The position numbers and the translations under genes are program-made. The notes beneath the pieces are model-generated. The model saw only the letters and a list, made by a program, of their open reading frames with translations, had not been told where the DNA came from and did no database searches. A stretch of DNA of 64,000 bases. It comes from Paracoccus sp. Z118. Its GTDB lineage: Bacteria > Pseudomonadota > Alphaproteobacteria > Rhodobacterales > Rhodobacteraceae. The DNA lies in assembly GCF_019061185.1 (NCBI RefSeq), contig NZ_JAHQZU010000006.1, positions 62,001 to 126,000 on the forward strand, read 5' to 3'. Of this stretch, positions 17,782 to 27,123 are shown piece after piece. The first letter of the stretch is position 1. Each line of letters starts with the position of its first letter.

Positions 17782-20700
17782 TCACCGCGGGCGCGGCTTG
17801 CCCTTGCGATCGAACACCGCCCGCGCCGCATCCGCGCGCCCGGTCTTGCCGCCCTTGAAGGGCCGGAACTCCCGGTCCCCGCCGGCCTTGGCCGAGACGG
17901 GCGCGGGAGCCTTGGGGGCGACCTTCGCGGCAGACGCGCCCGCGCTTTTTGTCCTGCCGGTGGCGGCGGGCGGAGCATTCACCGGCGTCTTCCGATGAGC
18001 GTCCTTGCCTTCCGCCTCCGCGCGCGGCTGCGCGCCCGTCTCGCCGGCTTTCACCTTCGCGGCCAGATCGCGAGCGACGCCGAACGCGCCCTTGATCCGG
18101 TCGGCGTCGGTCTTCCATTCCCGGCTGACGACGATCTTGTTGTCGGCGACACGGGCGTGGGGGCGGTTCTCGGTCAGGAACTCGACCAGACCGGCGGGGT
18201 TCGGGAACTTGTCCATGTGGAACTGCACCGTCGCGCCCTTCGGCCCCGCATCCAGCTTGGCGATGTTCGCGCGCTTGGCCATCGCCTTGATGCGGATCAC
18301 CAGAAGCAGCGTGTTCACCTCGCGCGGGAGCGGGCCGAAACGGTCGATCAGCTCGGCGGCAAAGCCTTCCAGCTCGACCTTGGTCGTCAGCTGCGAGAGG
18401 CGGCGGTAGAGGTCCAGCCGCACGTCCAGGTCGGGGATGTAGCTTTCCGGGATCGTCACCGGCACGCCGAGGTTCAGCGTCGGCGCCCATTCATCGTCGG
18501 GCGTGCCCTCCAGCTCGCCGGATTTCAGCTTGGCGATCGTCTCCTCCAGCATCTGCTGGTAAAGTTCGAAACCGACTTCCTTGATGTGGCCCGACTGCTC
18601 CTCGCCCAGCAGGTTCCCCGCGCCGCGCAGGTCGAGGTCCTGGCTGGCGAGGTTGAAGCCAGCCCCGAGGCTGTCGATCGAGCCGAGGAACTTCAGCCGC
18701 CGAATCGCCTGCGGCGTCAGCGGCACGCGCGGCTTGGTCGTCAGATAGCAGTAGGCGCGGGTCTTGGACCGCCCCACCCGTCCCCGGATCTGGTAAAGCT
18801 GCGCCAGCCCGAACATGTCGGCGCGCCAGACGATCATCGTGTTGGCGCGGGGGATATCGAGGCCCGATTCGACGATGGACGTCGCCAGCAGCACGTCGTG
18901 GCTGCCGTCGTAGAAGGCGTTCATGCGCTGGTCCAGATCGCCCGCCGCAAGCTGGCCGTGGGCGACGATGGTCGAAACCTCGGGGACATGCTCCTTCAGC
19001 CAGTCTTCCACTTCGGGCAGGTCCGACAGGCGCGGGACGACGAAGAACGACTGCCCGCCGCGGTATTTCTCGCGCAGCAAGGCTTCGCGGATGGTGACGC
19101 TGTCGAACTCGCTGACATACGTGCGGATCGCCAGCCGGTCCACCGGGGGTGTGCCGATCACCGACAGGTCGCGCACCCCGGTCAGCGACAGTTGCAGCGT
19201 GCGCGGGATGGGCGTCGCGGTCAGGGTCAGCACGTGGATGTCGGACCGCAGCTCCTTCAGCCGCTCCTTGTGGGCGACGCCGAAATGCTGCTCCTCGTCG
19301 ATGATGAGCAGGCCCAGGTCCTTGAACCGGACCTGCTTGGCCAGCACCGCATGGGTGCCGACGACGATATCCACCGATCCATCCGCCAGCCCCGCCCGCG
19401 TCTCCGCCGCATCGCGGGTCGAAACGAAGCGCGAGAGCGGGCGCACGGTGATGGCCGTGCCGCGGAAGCGTTCGGCGAAGCTGCGGAAATGCTGGCGGGC
19501 GAGCAGCGTCGTCGGGGCCACCACCGCCACCTGCTTGCCCTGGCTTGCGGCGACGAAGGCCGCGCGCATCGCCACCTCGGTCTTGCCGAAGCCCACGTCG
19601 CCCACCACCAGCCGGTCCATCGGGCGACCCGCGGCCAGATCCTCGGCCACGTCCTCGATCGCGGCCATCTGGTCGTCGGTCTCGGTATAGGGGAAGCGGG
19701 CGGCGAACGCCTCCCATTCGTGGTGCTCGGGCTCCAGCACCGGGGCGGCGCGCAGGATGCGTTCGGCGGCGACCCGCATCAGCTTGTCGGCGATCTGGCG
19801 GATACGCTCCTTCAGCCGCGCCTTGCGCGCCTGCCACGCCCCGCCGCCGAGCTTGTCGAGCAGCCCTTCCTCGTGCCCGTAGCGGCTCAGGAGTTCGATG
19901 TTCTCCACCGGCAGGAACAGCCGGTCGCCGCCCGCATATTCCAGCGCCACGCAGTCATGCGGCACGCCGAGGGCGTTGATCGTTTCCAGCCCCGTATAGC
20001 GGCCGATGCCGTGTTCGACATGAACGACCAGATCGCCGGGCGTCAGCGAGGTCGTGTCCTTCAGGAAGTTGTCCGCCCGCCGCCGCTTCTTTGCGCCGCG
20101 GATCAGCCGGTCGCCCAGCACGTCCTGTTCGGAAATCACCGCCAGCCTGCCGGTCGCCTGCCCGTCCGCGACGAAGCCCTCGTCCAGCGGCCAGACGGCA
20201 ATCCCCAGCGCGCCCTGCGCGTCCGGCAGTTCGCGGATGTCGGCGATGGGTTTCGCGCCGATCAGCCTTTCATCGGCCAGCAGGCCCGACAGCCGCTCGC
20301 GCGCGCCGTCCGAGAAGGTGGCGACGATGACGCGGCGGTCCTTCTGCAGGGCGCGGATGTGATCGGCGAGGGCGCCGAACAGGTCGGCCTTCTCGGCCTG
20401 CCGTTCGGGGGCGAAATTCCGTCCGACGCGGCCGCCCGCGTCCAGCACGCCCGGTCCGGGCGGATGGTGCAGCACCGACAGGCGCAGGACGCGGTGGCGG
20501 GCAAGCCAGCCGGCCCATTCCGCCTCGTCGGGGAACATCGCCGTGGGCGCGACGGGGCGATAGACGCTGTCGCTGCCGCGCCGCCCCATCGCCTCGCGCC
20601 GGGCGTCGTATTGTTCCGACACGGTGTGCCAGCGGCCCGCCCGGACCTGTTCGATATGGTCGTCCAGCATGACCGACGCGCCCGGCAGGTAGTCGAAGAG

Positions 20701-21489
20701 GCTCTCCAGCCGCTCGTGGAACCACGGCAGCCAGTGTTCCATGCCCGCGACCTTCTGACCGGCGCTCACCGCCTCATACAGCGGATCGTTCGCGCCGCCG
20801 CCGTATTCGGCGCGGTAGGTCGTGCGGAAGCGGGTGATCGCCTCGTCGTTCAGCACCACCTCGGACATCGGCGCGATCTCGATCCGGTCGAGGCTGCCGA
20901 GGCTGCGCTGGGTCTCCGGGTCGAAGCGGCGGATGCCGTCCAGCACGTCGCCGAACAGGTCGAGCCGCACGGGGCCACTGCCCCCCGGCGGATAGATGTC
21001 GATGATCCCGCCGCGCACGGCGTAGTCGCCCGGCTCGGTCACGGTGGGCGCCTGCGAGAAGCCCATGCGGACCAGGAAGCCGCGCAGCTTCACCTCGTCC
21101 AGCCGCTCGCCCTTCACGGCGGCGAAGCTGGCGCCGCGCACCGTCTCGCGGGCGGGAAGCCGCTGCATGGCCGCGTTGAGCGTCGTCAACAGCACGAAAG
21201 GCGGTTTCACGCCAGAGGCGAGCGCCGCCAGCACCTGCAACCGCTGCGCCATGATCTCGCCCGACGGGGACACGCGGTCATAGGGCGTCGTGTCCCAAGC
21301 GGGAAATTCCAGCACCGCGAGTTGCGGGGCGAAGAAGGCGAGTCCCGCGCGCATGGCCGCCATGCGGCGGTCGTCGCGGGCAACGTGAATCACGGGCGCG
21401 CCGCGTTCGGCGGCAAGCCCCGCCTCGCGCGACAGGAGCGCGGCGTCCATGCCCTCGGGCGCGCCGGAAAGGATCAGATGTTCGGCCAT
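17782..21489 (-). CDS. mfd: Transcription-repair coupling factor
   Basis: 1235-residue DNA translocase that removes stalled RNA polymerase and recruits UvrA to lesions on the transcribed strand. Seen: N-terminal UvrB-like region with WDTTPYDRVSP, the RNA-polymerase-interacting domain with PGDLVVHVEHGIGRYTGLE, then a RecG-like SF2 motor with Walker A GDVGFGKT and DEEQ box (IIDEEQHFGV). Further motifs are LTLTATPIPRTL, QIRGRVGRS, and a C-terminal TRCF domain. After the expected end, about 100 residues of Ala/Lys/Pro/Arg-rich sequence (from about GETGAQPRAEAEGKD onward, ending FDRKGKPRPR) form a basic disordered tail that many Mfd proteins lack. Confidence 0.97.
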   Translation of the reverse strand: MAEHLILSGAPEGMDAALLSREAGLAAERGAPVIHVARDDRRMAAMRAGLAFFAPQLAVLEFPAWDTTPYDRVSPSGEIMAQRLQVLAALASGVKPPFVLLTTLNAAMQRLPARETVRGASFAAVKGERLDEVKLRGFLVRMGFSQAPTVTEPGDYAVRGGIIDIYPPGGSGPVRLDLFGDVLDGIRRFDPETQRSLGSLDRIEIAPMSEVVLNDEAITRFRTTYRAEYGGGANDPLYEAVSAGQKVAGMEHWLPWFHERLESLFDYLPGASVMLDDHIEQVRAGRWHTVSEQYDARREAMGRRGSDSVYRPVAPTAMFPDEAEWAGWLARHRVLRLSVLHHPPGPGVLDAGGRVGRNFAPERQAEKADLFGALADHIRALQKDRRVIVATFSDGARERLSGLLADERLIGAKPIADIRELPDAQGALGIAVWPLDEGFVADGQATGRLAVISEQDVLGDRLIRGAKKRRRADNFLKDTTSLTPGDLVVHVEHGIGRYTGLETINALGVPHDCVALEYAGGDRLFLPVENIELLSRYGHEEGLLDKLGGGAWQARKARLKERIRQIADKLMRVAAERILRAAPVLEPEHHEWEAFAARFPYTETDDQMAAIEDVAEDLAAGRPMDRLVVGDVGFGKTEVAMRAAFVAASQGKQVAVVAPTTLLARQHFRSFAERFRGTAITVRPLSRFVSTRDAAETRAGLADGSVDIVVGTHAVLAKQVRFKDLGLLIIDEEQHFGVAHKERLKELRSDIHVLTLTATPIPRTLQLSLTGVRDLSVIGTPPVDRLAIRTYVSEFDSVTIREALLREKYRGGQSFFVVPRLSDLPEVEDWLKEHVPEVSTIVAHGQLAAGDLDQRMNAFYDGSHDVLLATSIVESGLDIPRANTMIVWRADMFGLAQLYQIRGRVGRSKTRAYCYLTTKPRVPLTPQAIRRLKFLGSIDSLGAGFNLASQDLDLRGAGNLLGEEQSGHIKEVGFELYQQMLEETIAKLKSGELEGTPDDEWAPTLNLGVPVTIPESYIPDLDVRLDLYRRLSQLTTKVELEGFAAELIDRFGPLPREVNTLLLVIRIKAMAKRANIAKLDAGPKGATVQFHMDKFPNPAGLVEFLTENRPHARVADNKIVVSREWKTDADRIKGAFGVARDLAAKVKAGETGAQPRAEAEGKDAHRKTPVNAPPAATGRTKSAGASAAKVAPKAPAPVSAKAGGDREFRPFKGGKTGRADAARAVFDRKGKPRPR

Positions 21490-21549
21490 GCGGGTGGAGG
21501 TAAACCGCGCCGTGGCGGTGTCAAGCGCCCCTGTCCGCCCGGATGCGGC

Positions 21550-22095
21550 TCAAAGCCCGTAAGGATGCGTGATGACCCAACCGGTGCCCCAGATCGCCGC
21601 CGCCGCGACCGCCATGATCGACAGGAACGCCGCCTGCAACCGGTGGCGCGACATGGCGGCCGCCGCCGCCCCGGCAGCTTTGGCGGTATCCAGCCGCCCC
21701 TCATGCGCCTCGGCCAGCACCGGGGCCAGCCGCCGCGCCAGCCGCACCCGCAGCCCCAGCAGCGCCGCGAAGGGGCCCAGCAGCAGGAACGCCGCCTGCG
21801 CCAGTTCGCGCCCGTAGCCGAAGCCCAGCACCAGAAGGCTGGTCAGCACGAAGGCCGCGACGCCCAGCAGGATCGCCCCGTCGCGCGGCGGCACCTGCCA
21901 GCGCGGCAGCATCAGCGACAGCCAGTCCAGCAGCAGGACGCCGGCGTCGCCGCCGTCCTCCGCTGCGGCGCGGCGGGCGCGATGCACGATCTCCGCCGGA
22001 ACGCCCAGCACATGCCGCCCGGCCGAGGTCCAGGCGAGCGTCAGGAGCAGCCAGTACCAGATCGAACTGAAGGACCGCAGGTCCAGAAACTGCAT
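21550..22095 (-). CDS. Hypothetical integral membrane protein
   Basis: 181-residue protein (ATG at 22095 giving MQFLDLRSFSSIWYW; an upstream ATG at 22128 adds 11 residues). About four hydrophobic segments: SSIWYWLLLTLAWTSA, AILLGVAAFVLTSLLVLG, the ELAQAAFLLLGPFAALLG stretch and a C-terminal AAFLSIMAVAAAAIWG. Similar proteins are often labelled component of SufBCD complex in relatives, but I see nothing in the sequence that supports Fe-S assembly. Its stop is 60 bases upstream of mfd on the same strand, and it is divergent from hemB. Confidence 0.65.
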   Translation of the reverse strand: MQFLDLRSFSSIWYWLLLTLAWTSAGRHVLGVPAEIVHRARRAAAEDGGDAGVLLLDWLSLMLPRWQVPPRDGAILLGVAAFVLTSLLVLGFGYGRELAQAAFLLLGPFAALLGLRVRLARRLAPVLAEAHEGRLDTAKAAGAAAAAMSRHRLQAAFLSIMAVAAAAIWGTGWVITHPYGL

Positions 22096-22195
22096 GAACC
22101 CGTCATATCCGACCACGTGAGCGCCCATGGAAAATCCGCAAGAGCCCTTATCTTAGGCCCCGGAGTTGTGCGAGGGAATGCGAAACCGCGAGCGT

Positions 22196-22223
22196 TTGCA
22201 GCCGGGGGCAAAACCCGTGATAC
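22196..22223 (+). promoter_or_regulatory. Candidate hemB promoter
   Basis: TTGCAG (22196-22201) and TGATAC (22218-22223) lie 16 bases apart (17 if TTTGCA is taken as the -35), 26 bases upstream of the hemB ATG. It fits a sigma-70 promoter with a short leader. Confidence 0.35.
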
Positions 22224-22249
22224 TCCGCCGACAGCAAGCAGGAAGACCC

Positions 22250-23269
22250 ATGCCCGCCACCCCCGTGATCGCCCCCTACCCCGCCACCCGCCTGCGGCGG
22301 CTGCGCCGCACCGCCGCGCTGCGCGCCCTGACCGCCGAGCGCCATCTGGCGGCGCAGAACCTCATCTGGCCGATCTTTGTGACCGAGATCGCCGGCGGCG
22401 AAGGCAGGATCGAATCCATGCCGGGGGTCGAGCGGCTGACGCTGGACGGGGCGAAACGGGCCGCCGAGCGGGCCGCGGAGCTGGGGATTCCCGCGATCTG
22501 CATCTTTCCCCATTCCGATCCCGACCTGAAGGACGAGACCTGCGAACGCGCCTGGGACCCCGAGAACATCGGCAACCGCGCCATCCGCGCCATCAAGGAG
22601 GTCGCGCCCGATCTGGCGGTGATGACCGACATCGCGCTGGACCCCTACAACATCAACGGGCATGACGGGTTCGTCCGGGACGGCATCATCCTGAACGACG
22701 AGACAATCGAGGCGCTGGTCCGCATGGCGCTGGCGCAGGCGGATGCGGGGGCCGACATCCTCGGGCCTTCGGACATGATGGACGGGCGGATCGGCAAGCT
22801 GCGCGCCGCGCTCGAGCGGGAAGGCCATAAGGACGTCGCGATCCTGTCCTATGCGGCGAAATACGCCTCGGACTTCTATGGGCCGTTCCGGGACGCGGTC
22901 GGCGCCTCGGCCCGGTTCGTGGGTGACAAGAAGACCTACCAGATCAACCCCGCCAACCGCGACGAGGCGCTGCGATGCGTTGCCCGCGATCTGTCCGAGG
23001 GCGCGGACATGGTGATGGTCAAACCGGGCATGCCCTATCTGGACATCTGCCGCGAGGTGAAGGACCAGTTCGGCGTGCCGACCTATGCCTATCAGGTCAG
23101 CGGCGAATACGCGATGATGGAGGGCGCGATCCGGGCCGGCTGGCTCAGGCGCGAGGTCGTGGCCGAAAGCCTGCTCGGCTTCCGGCGCGCGGGCTGCGAC
23201 GGCATCCTGACCTATTACGCGCCGCAGGTGGCCGAGCATCTGGCCGCCGAGGCGCGGGCCGGCGGCTGA
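22250..23269 (+). CDS. hemB: Delta-aminolevulinic acid dehydratase (porphobilinogen synthase)
   Basis: Condenses two 5-aminolevulinate molecules to porphobilinogen, the second step of tetrapyrrole synthesis. 339 residues from the ATG at 22250, which is preceded by AGCAGGAAGA. The two Schiff-base lysines are visible in SYAAKYASDFYGPFRD and MVKPGMPYLDI. At the site where zinc-type enzymes carry a cysteine cluster, this one reads DIALDPYNINGHDG, so it is of the zinc-independent, Mg or monovalent-cation-dependent class seen in alphaproteobacteria. It is followed by the glutathionylspermidine-synthase-like gene after 53 bases. Confidence 0.97.
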   Translation: MPATPVIAPYPATRLRRLRRTAALRALTAERHLAAQNLIWPIFVTEIAGGEGRIESMPGVERLTLDGAKRAAERAAELGIPAICIFPHSDPDLKDETCERAWDPENIGNRAIRAIKEVAPDLAVMTDIALDPYNINGHDGFVRDGIILNDETIEALVRMALAQADAGADILGPSDMMDGRIGKLRAALEREGHKDVAILSYAAKYASDFYGPFRDAVGASARFVGDKKTYQINPANRDEALRCVARDLSEGADMVMVKPGMPYLDICREVKDQFGVPTYAYQVSGEYAMMEGAIRAGWLRREVVAESLLGFRRAGCDGILTYYAPQVAEHLAAEARAGG

Positions 23270-23322
23270 CCTTGCATCGGCGGCCCCCAGCCGCCACATC
23301 GGACCGGCAGACAGGAGCCTTG

Positions 23323-24540
23323 ATGCAGAAGATCGCCCTTTCCGAACGCCCCGGCTGGCGCGAGCGCGCCGCCGAGCTGGGCTTCACCTTCGCCGACATG
23401 GGCGGAGAGCCTTACTGGGACGAAACCTCGGCCTATCGCTTCACCCTGCGCCAGATCGAGGATGACATCGAGGACCCGGCGTCCGAGCTGCACGAGATGT
23501 GCCGGCAGGCCGTCGCCCACGCCGTTGCGTCCGAGGAATGGCTGACCCGGCTCGACATCCCCCGCCCCTACTGGGATTTCGTCGAACGCAGCTGGGCGAA
23601 TGGCGAGCCCGAGCTTTATGGCCGCTTCGACCTTGCCTATGACGGCAGCGGCCCCGCCAAGCTGCTGGAATACAACGCCGATACGCCGACCTCGCTCTAC
23701 GAATCGGCCTCGTTCCAGTGGCTCTGGTTCGAGGAGTCGCGCGATGCCGGCGTCCTCGGCCCGACCACCGACCAGTTCAACGGCATCCACGAGGCGCTGG
23801 TCGCTCGCTGGGCCGAGATGGCGCCGCAGGGCGAGGACATCCACTTCGCCGCCGACCGCGAGAACCCCGAGGATTACGCCACCGTCGAGGCGATCGCCTG
23901 GGCCGCGCGCGAGGCGGGCTTGGGCGCGCATTACACCGGCCTCTCCGCCATCGGGCTCAGCGAGGAAGGCCAGTTCGCCGACGACCAGGACCGGGTGATC
24001 GGCACGCTGTTCAAGCTGTATCCGTGGGAGGACATGCTGCGCGACGACTTCGCGCCGAACCTGCAGCCCTCGCAGACCCGGTTCATCGAGCCGCCGTGGA
24101 AGGCGGTGCTGTCGAACAAGGGGCTGCTGCCGCTGCTCTGGCATCTGTTCCCGGACCACCCGAACCTGCTGCCGGCGTTCTTCGCGGCCGATCTGGAGGC
24201 CGCCCGCAAGGGCGAGCCGACCCCGTTCGCGGACGCCATTGCGGCCGCCGAGCCGCAGCTTGCCCGCGGCTTCGTGACCAAGCCCATCTTCTCGCGCGAG
24301 GGGGCGGGCGTCGTCATCACCGAAGCGGGCCGCGAGACGGACCGCGCCCCCGACGACAGTTATTCGCACCACGCCCATGTGGTGCAGGCCCTCGCCCCAC
24401 TACCCGAGTTCGACGGTTTTCACCCGGTTCTGGGCGCCTGGATCGTCGGCCGCGCCTGCGTCGGTCTCGGGATGCGCGAGGACCGCGCGCGCATCACCCA
24501 CAACCTGTCCCGTTTCAAGCCGCATTTCATCGAGGGGTAA
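23323..24540 (+). CDS. Glutathionylspermidine synthase family protein (YgiC/YjfC-like)
   Basis: 405-residue ATP-grasp protein corresponding to the synthetase half of glutathionylspermidine synthase, without the amidase half. Seen: [69 protein letters not shown] and a C-terminal [20 protein letters not shown]. coli YgiC, the closest familiar relative, does not show glutathionylspermidine synthase activity in published work, so the peptide-like substrate is unknown. The ATG at 23323 has ACAGGAG upstream. The YgiB-like lipoprotein follows after 3 bases, the conserved partner of this family. Confidence 0.88.
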   Translation: MQKIALSERPGWRERAAELGFTFADMGGEPYWDETSAYRFTLRQIEDDIEDPASELHEMCRQAVAHAVASEEWLTRLDIPRPYWDFVERSWANGEPELYGRFDLAYDGSGPAKLLEYNADTPTSLYESASFQWLWFEESRDAGVLGPTTDQFNGIHEALVARWAEMAPQGEDIHFAADRENPEDYATVEAIAWAAREAGLGAHYTGLSAIGLSEEGQFADDQDRVIGTLFKLYPWEDMLRDDFAPNLQPSQTRFIEPPWKAVLSNKGLLPLLWHLFPDHPNLLPAFFAADLEAARKGEPTPFADAIAAAEPQLARGFVTKPIFSREGAGVVITEAGRETDRAPDDSYSHHAHVVQALAPLPEFDGFHPVLGAWIVGRACVGLGMREDRARITHNLSRFKPHFIEG

Positions 24541-24543
24541 GCC

Positions 24544-25176
24544 ATGACCGACCTCACCACGTCCACCACCAAGCCGCGCCGCAAACGCTCGCGCCACGTC
24601 GCGCTGGTGCTGGCAGGAACCGCCATGCTGACGCTGGCCGCCTGCGAGGATGACCGCGTGGACGCGCAGGCCTTCCCCGATCTCGACAGCTGCCTCGCCG
24701 CCGCACGCGAGGACGGGCTGTGGTTCACAGAAGACGACTGCCAGACCCAGTTCGCCGCGGCCAAGGCGGAGCATCTGGAAACCGCGCCGCGCTATGAAAG
24801 CCAGGAGCTGTGCGAGCAGGAGCACGGCGCGGGCGCCTGCGGGGCCGATCCGGCGGCGGCGCAGCAGAATCAGGGCGGCGGCTTCAGCTTCATGCCGCTG
24901 CTGGTGGGCTACATGATGGGGTCCATGCTGTCGCGCGGCGGCGGGGTCTTCAGCCAGCCGATGATCCGCACGCCGGGCGGCTATTCGACCCCGAACGGCA
25001 ACCAGAGCTTCGCCGGCAACAGCGGCAGCGCAAGGGTGCCGAGCAACACCTTCGCCCGCGCCCCGTCCACCATCGGCCAGGCGCCGATGACGCAGACGCA
25101 GGTGGCGCAGCGCGGCGGCTTCGGCGCCTCGTCCACGGCACGGACGGGCACGGCGGGACGCAGCGCGGGCGGCTGA
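24544..25176 (+). CDS. DUF1190 (YgiB-like) lipoprotein
   Basis: 210-residue protein. A basic N-terminus (PRRKRSRH) and hydrophobic segment end in a lipobox LAAC with the acylation Cys at residue 34, so it is probably membrane-anchored. The DUF1190 core has conserved cysteines in pairs ([26 protein letters not shown]), then [18 protein letters not shown] Ser/Thr/Gly-rich tail resembles the low-complexity tails of the family. It follows the YgiC-like gene by 3 bases; ygiB-ygiC pairing in E. coli supports both calls. Its role is unknown, probably in the envelope. Confidence 0.85.
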   Translation: MTDLTTSTTKPRRKRSRHVALVLAGTAMLTLAACEDDRVDAQAFPDLDSCLAAAREDGLWFTEDDCQTQFAAAKAEHLETAPRYESQELCEQEHGAGACGADPAAAQQNQGGGFSFMPLLVGYMMGSMLSRGGGVFSQPMIRTPGGYSTPNGNQSFAGNSGSARVPSNTFARAPSTIGQAPMTQTQVAQRGGFGASSTARTGTAGRSAGG

Positions 25177-25258
25177 GCCTGCGGCGGCCCGCCCCTTGCG
25201 GCGGGGGCCGGGCTGCCGATAGGCTCCCGCCGGGCGACCTGCCCGGAAAGGAACCGCC

Positions 25259-25900
25259 ATGCCCCCCGAGACGCAATCGGCGCGGATGCGGCAGCTTTGC
25301 GCCCTCGCCCCCGTGATCCCTGTGCTTGTGATCACGGACGCCGGCACCGCGCCCGATCTGGGCCGAGCGCTGGTCGCGGGCGGACTGCCGGTTCTGGAAG
25401 TGACGCTGCGCTCGGACGCCGCCCTGCCCGCGATCCGGGCGCTGTCGGGGCTGAAGGGCGCCCATGTCGGCGCCGGCACGGTGCTGAGCGCCGATGATGT
25501 CGCCCGCGGCAAGGATGCCGGCGCAACCTTCGCCGTCTCGCCCGGCCTGACCGACGCCATCGCCCGCGCGGCCGAGGACGCGGGCCTGCCGCTTCTGCCC
25601 GGCGCGGCCACCGCGTCCGAGGCGATGCGGGCCCGCGATCTCGGCTACGACATGCTCAAGCTGTTTCCGGCCGAGGCAATCGGCGGCGCGGCGCTGCTGA
25701 AAGCGCTGCACGGCCCGCTGCCGCAGCTGTCCTTCTGCCCGACCGGAGGGATCACGGTGGAGAACGCCCCCCGCTACCTCGCGCTGCCGAACGTCCCCTG
25801 CGTCGGCGGCAGCTGGATCGCCCCCGAGGCCGACCAGCGCGCCCGCGACTGGCCCGCCATCGAGGCCCGCGCCCGTGCGGCGGCGAAGCTCGGGCAGTGA
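25259..25900 (+). CDS. eda: 2-dehydro-3-deoxy-phosphogluconate aldolase
   Basis: Entner-Doudoroff aldolase splitting KDPG into pyruvate and glyceraldehyde-3-phosphate. 213 residues, a complete KDPG/KHG aldolase barrel. Seen: catalytic Glu47 in PVLEVTLRS, the GAGTVL phosphate loop, and the Schiff-base Lys135 in LKLFPAE. The C-terminal CPTGGI and CVGGSWI motifs are also present. The ATG is preceded by GGAAAGGAACC. No edd is adjacent; instead the stop overlaps the GTG of an MFS transporter, hinting that the aldolase may serve catabolism of an imported sugar acid. Activity on related 2-keto-3-deoxy acids is possible. Confidence 0.92.
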   Translation: MPPETQSARMRQLCALAPVIPVLVITDAGTAPDLGRALVAGGLPVLEVTLRSDAALPAIRALSGLKGAHVGAGTVLSADDVARGKDAGATFAVSPGLTDAIARAAEDAGLPLLPGAATASEAMRARDLGYDMLKLFPAEAIGGAALLKALHGPLPQLSFCPTGGITVENAPRYLALPNVPCVGGSWIAPEADQRARDWPAIEARARAAAKLGQ

Positions 25901-27123
25901 CCAGCGCCGCCTATGACATGCGCCGCGCCTGGCGCAACATCTGGGTGCTGGTCGCCGCGCAGGGCGTCCTCGGCGCGCAGATGTCGATGATCTTCATCAC
26001 CGGCGGGCTGGCCGGGCAGATGCTCGCGCCCAATCCCTGCATCGCCACGCTGCCGATCTCTGCGGTGATCCTCGGCTCGGCGCTCTCCGCGCGGCCGCTG
26101 TCGGGACTGATGGCGCGGCGGGGCCGGCGGGCGGGCTTCACGCTCGCCTGCCTGATCGCCGCTGCCGGGGCGGGGCTGGCGGCGGCGGGGCTTTACGCCG
26201 GGTCCTTCTGGCTGTTCACCGCCGGGACCGGCCTGACCGGCGTCTACATGGCCGCGCAGGGTTTCTATCGCTTCGCCGCGACCGATGCCGCGCCGCCCGA
26301 CCTGCAGCCCCGCGCCATCGGCTGGGTGCTGGGCGGCGGGCTGGTGGCCGCGCTGCTCGGCCCCATGCTGGTCCGCGCCACGACCGAGGCGACGGCGGTC
26401 CCCTTCATGGCCACCTTCGCCGCCATTGCGGCGCTGAACCTCGCCGGGCCGCTGCTCTTCGCGCTGCTGGACAGCCCCGCGCCGTCCCTCGCCGCGCGGA
26501 CCGGCGCCCCGCAGGGCCGCAGCCTGGGCGAGCTGCTTCGCACGCCCGAAATCACCGTCGCGATGATCTGCGGCACGGTCAGCTATGCGCTGATGAACCT
26601 GGTGATGACCTCGACTCCCCTTGCCGTGGTCGGCTGCGGCTTCAGCGCGGGGGACGCCGCGAATATCGTCTCGGCCCATGTTGTCGCCATGTTCCTGCCG
26701 TCCTTCTTCACCGGCTGGCTCATCAACCGCTTCGGCGCCTCGCGCATCGTCGCTGCCGGGCTCGTGATCCTGGCCCTCTCCAGCGCCGCCGCGATGAGCG
26801 GGGTCGAGCTGGGGCAGTTCTACCTCGCCCTCGTCCTGCTGGGGCTGGGCTGGAACTTCGGCTTCATCGGCGCGACCGCGATGCTGACGGCGGCGCATTC
26901 CCCGGCCGAGCGGGCGCGCGTGCAGGGCATCAACGACGCCGTGGTGTTCGGGGGGGTGTTCGTCGCCTCGCTCGCCTCGGGCGGGCTGATGAACTGCTCG
27001 GGCGGCAGCGCCCAGGCGGGATGGGAGGCGGTGAACCTCGCCATGCTGCCACTGCTGATCCTCGCCGGCGGGGCGCTGATCTGGCTGACGATGCGCCCCA
27101 AGGATGCGCTGGAGCCGCGCTAG
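25897..27123 (+). CDS. Major facilitator superfamily transporter
   Basis: 408-residue inner-membrane transporter with about 12 hydrophobic segments. The loop between helices 2 and 3 reads [13 protein letters not shown], the usual MFS motif A position, and a central cytoplasmic loop lies around residues 200-215. It uses a GTG start overlapping the eda stop (GTGA), so the two are coupled. Its stop overlaps the 3' end of xseA on the other strand by 4 bases. Substrate and direction are not readable; the link to eda suggests a sugar-acid-related solute, but this is inference. Confidence 0.85.
   Translation: MTSAAYDMRRAWRNIWVLVAAQGVLGAQMSMIFITGGLAGQMLAPNPCIATLPISAVILGSALSARPLSGLMARRGRRAGFTLACLIAAAGAGLAAAGLYAGSFWLFTAGTGLTGVYMAAQGFYRFAATDAAPPDLQPRAIGWVLGGGLVAALLGPMLVRATTEATAVPFMATFAAIAALNLAGPLLFALLDSPAPSLAARTGAPQGRSLGELLRTPEITVAMICGTVSYALMNLVMTSTPLAVVGCGFSAGDAANIVSAHVVAMFLPSFFTGWLINRFGASRIVAAGLVILALSSAAAMSGVELGQFYLALVLLGLGWNFGFIGATAMLTAAHSPAERARVQGINDAVVFGGVFVASLASGGLMNCSGGSAQAGWEAVNLAMLPLLILAGGALIWLTMRPKDALEPR

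Noticed and set aside
17995..22665. Very long open frame (over 1500 codons) on the plus strand opposite mfd
   Set aside because: Its translation is rich in Arg, Gln, His and Gly with no domain, a typical antisense shadow of a high-GC gene; mfd on the other strand has full homology.
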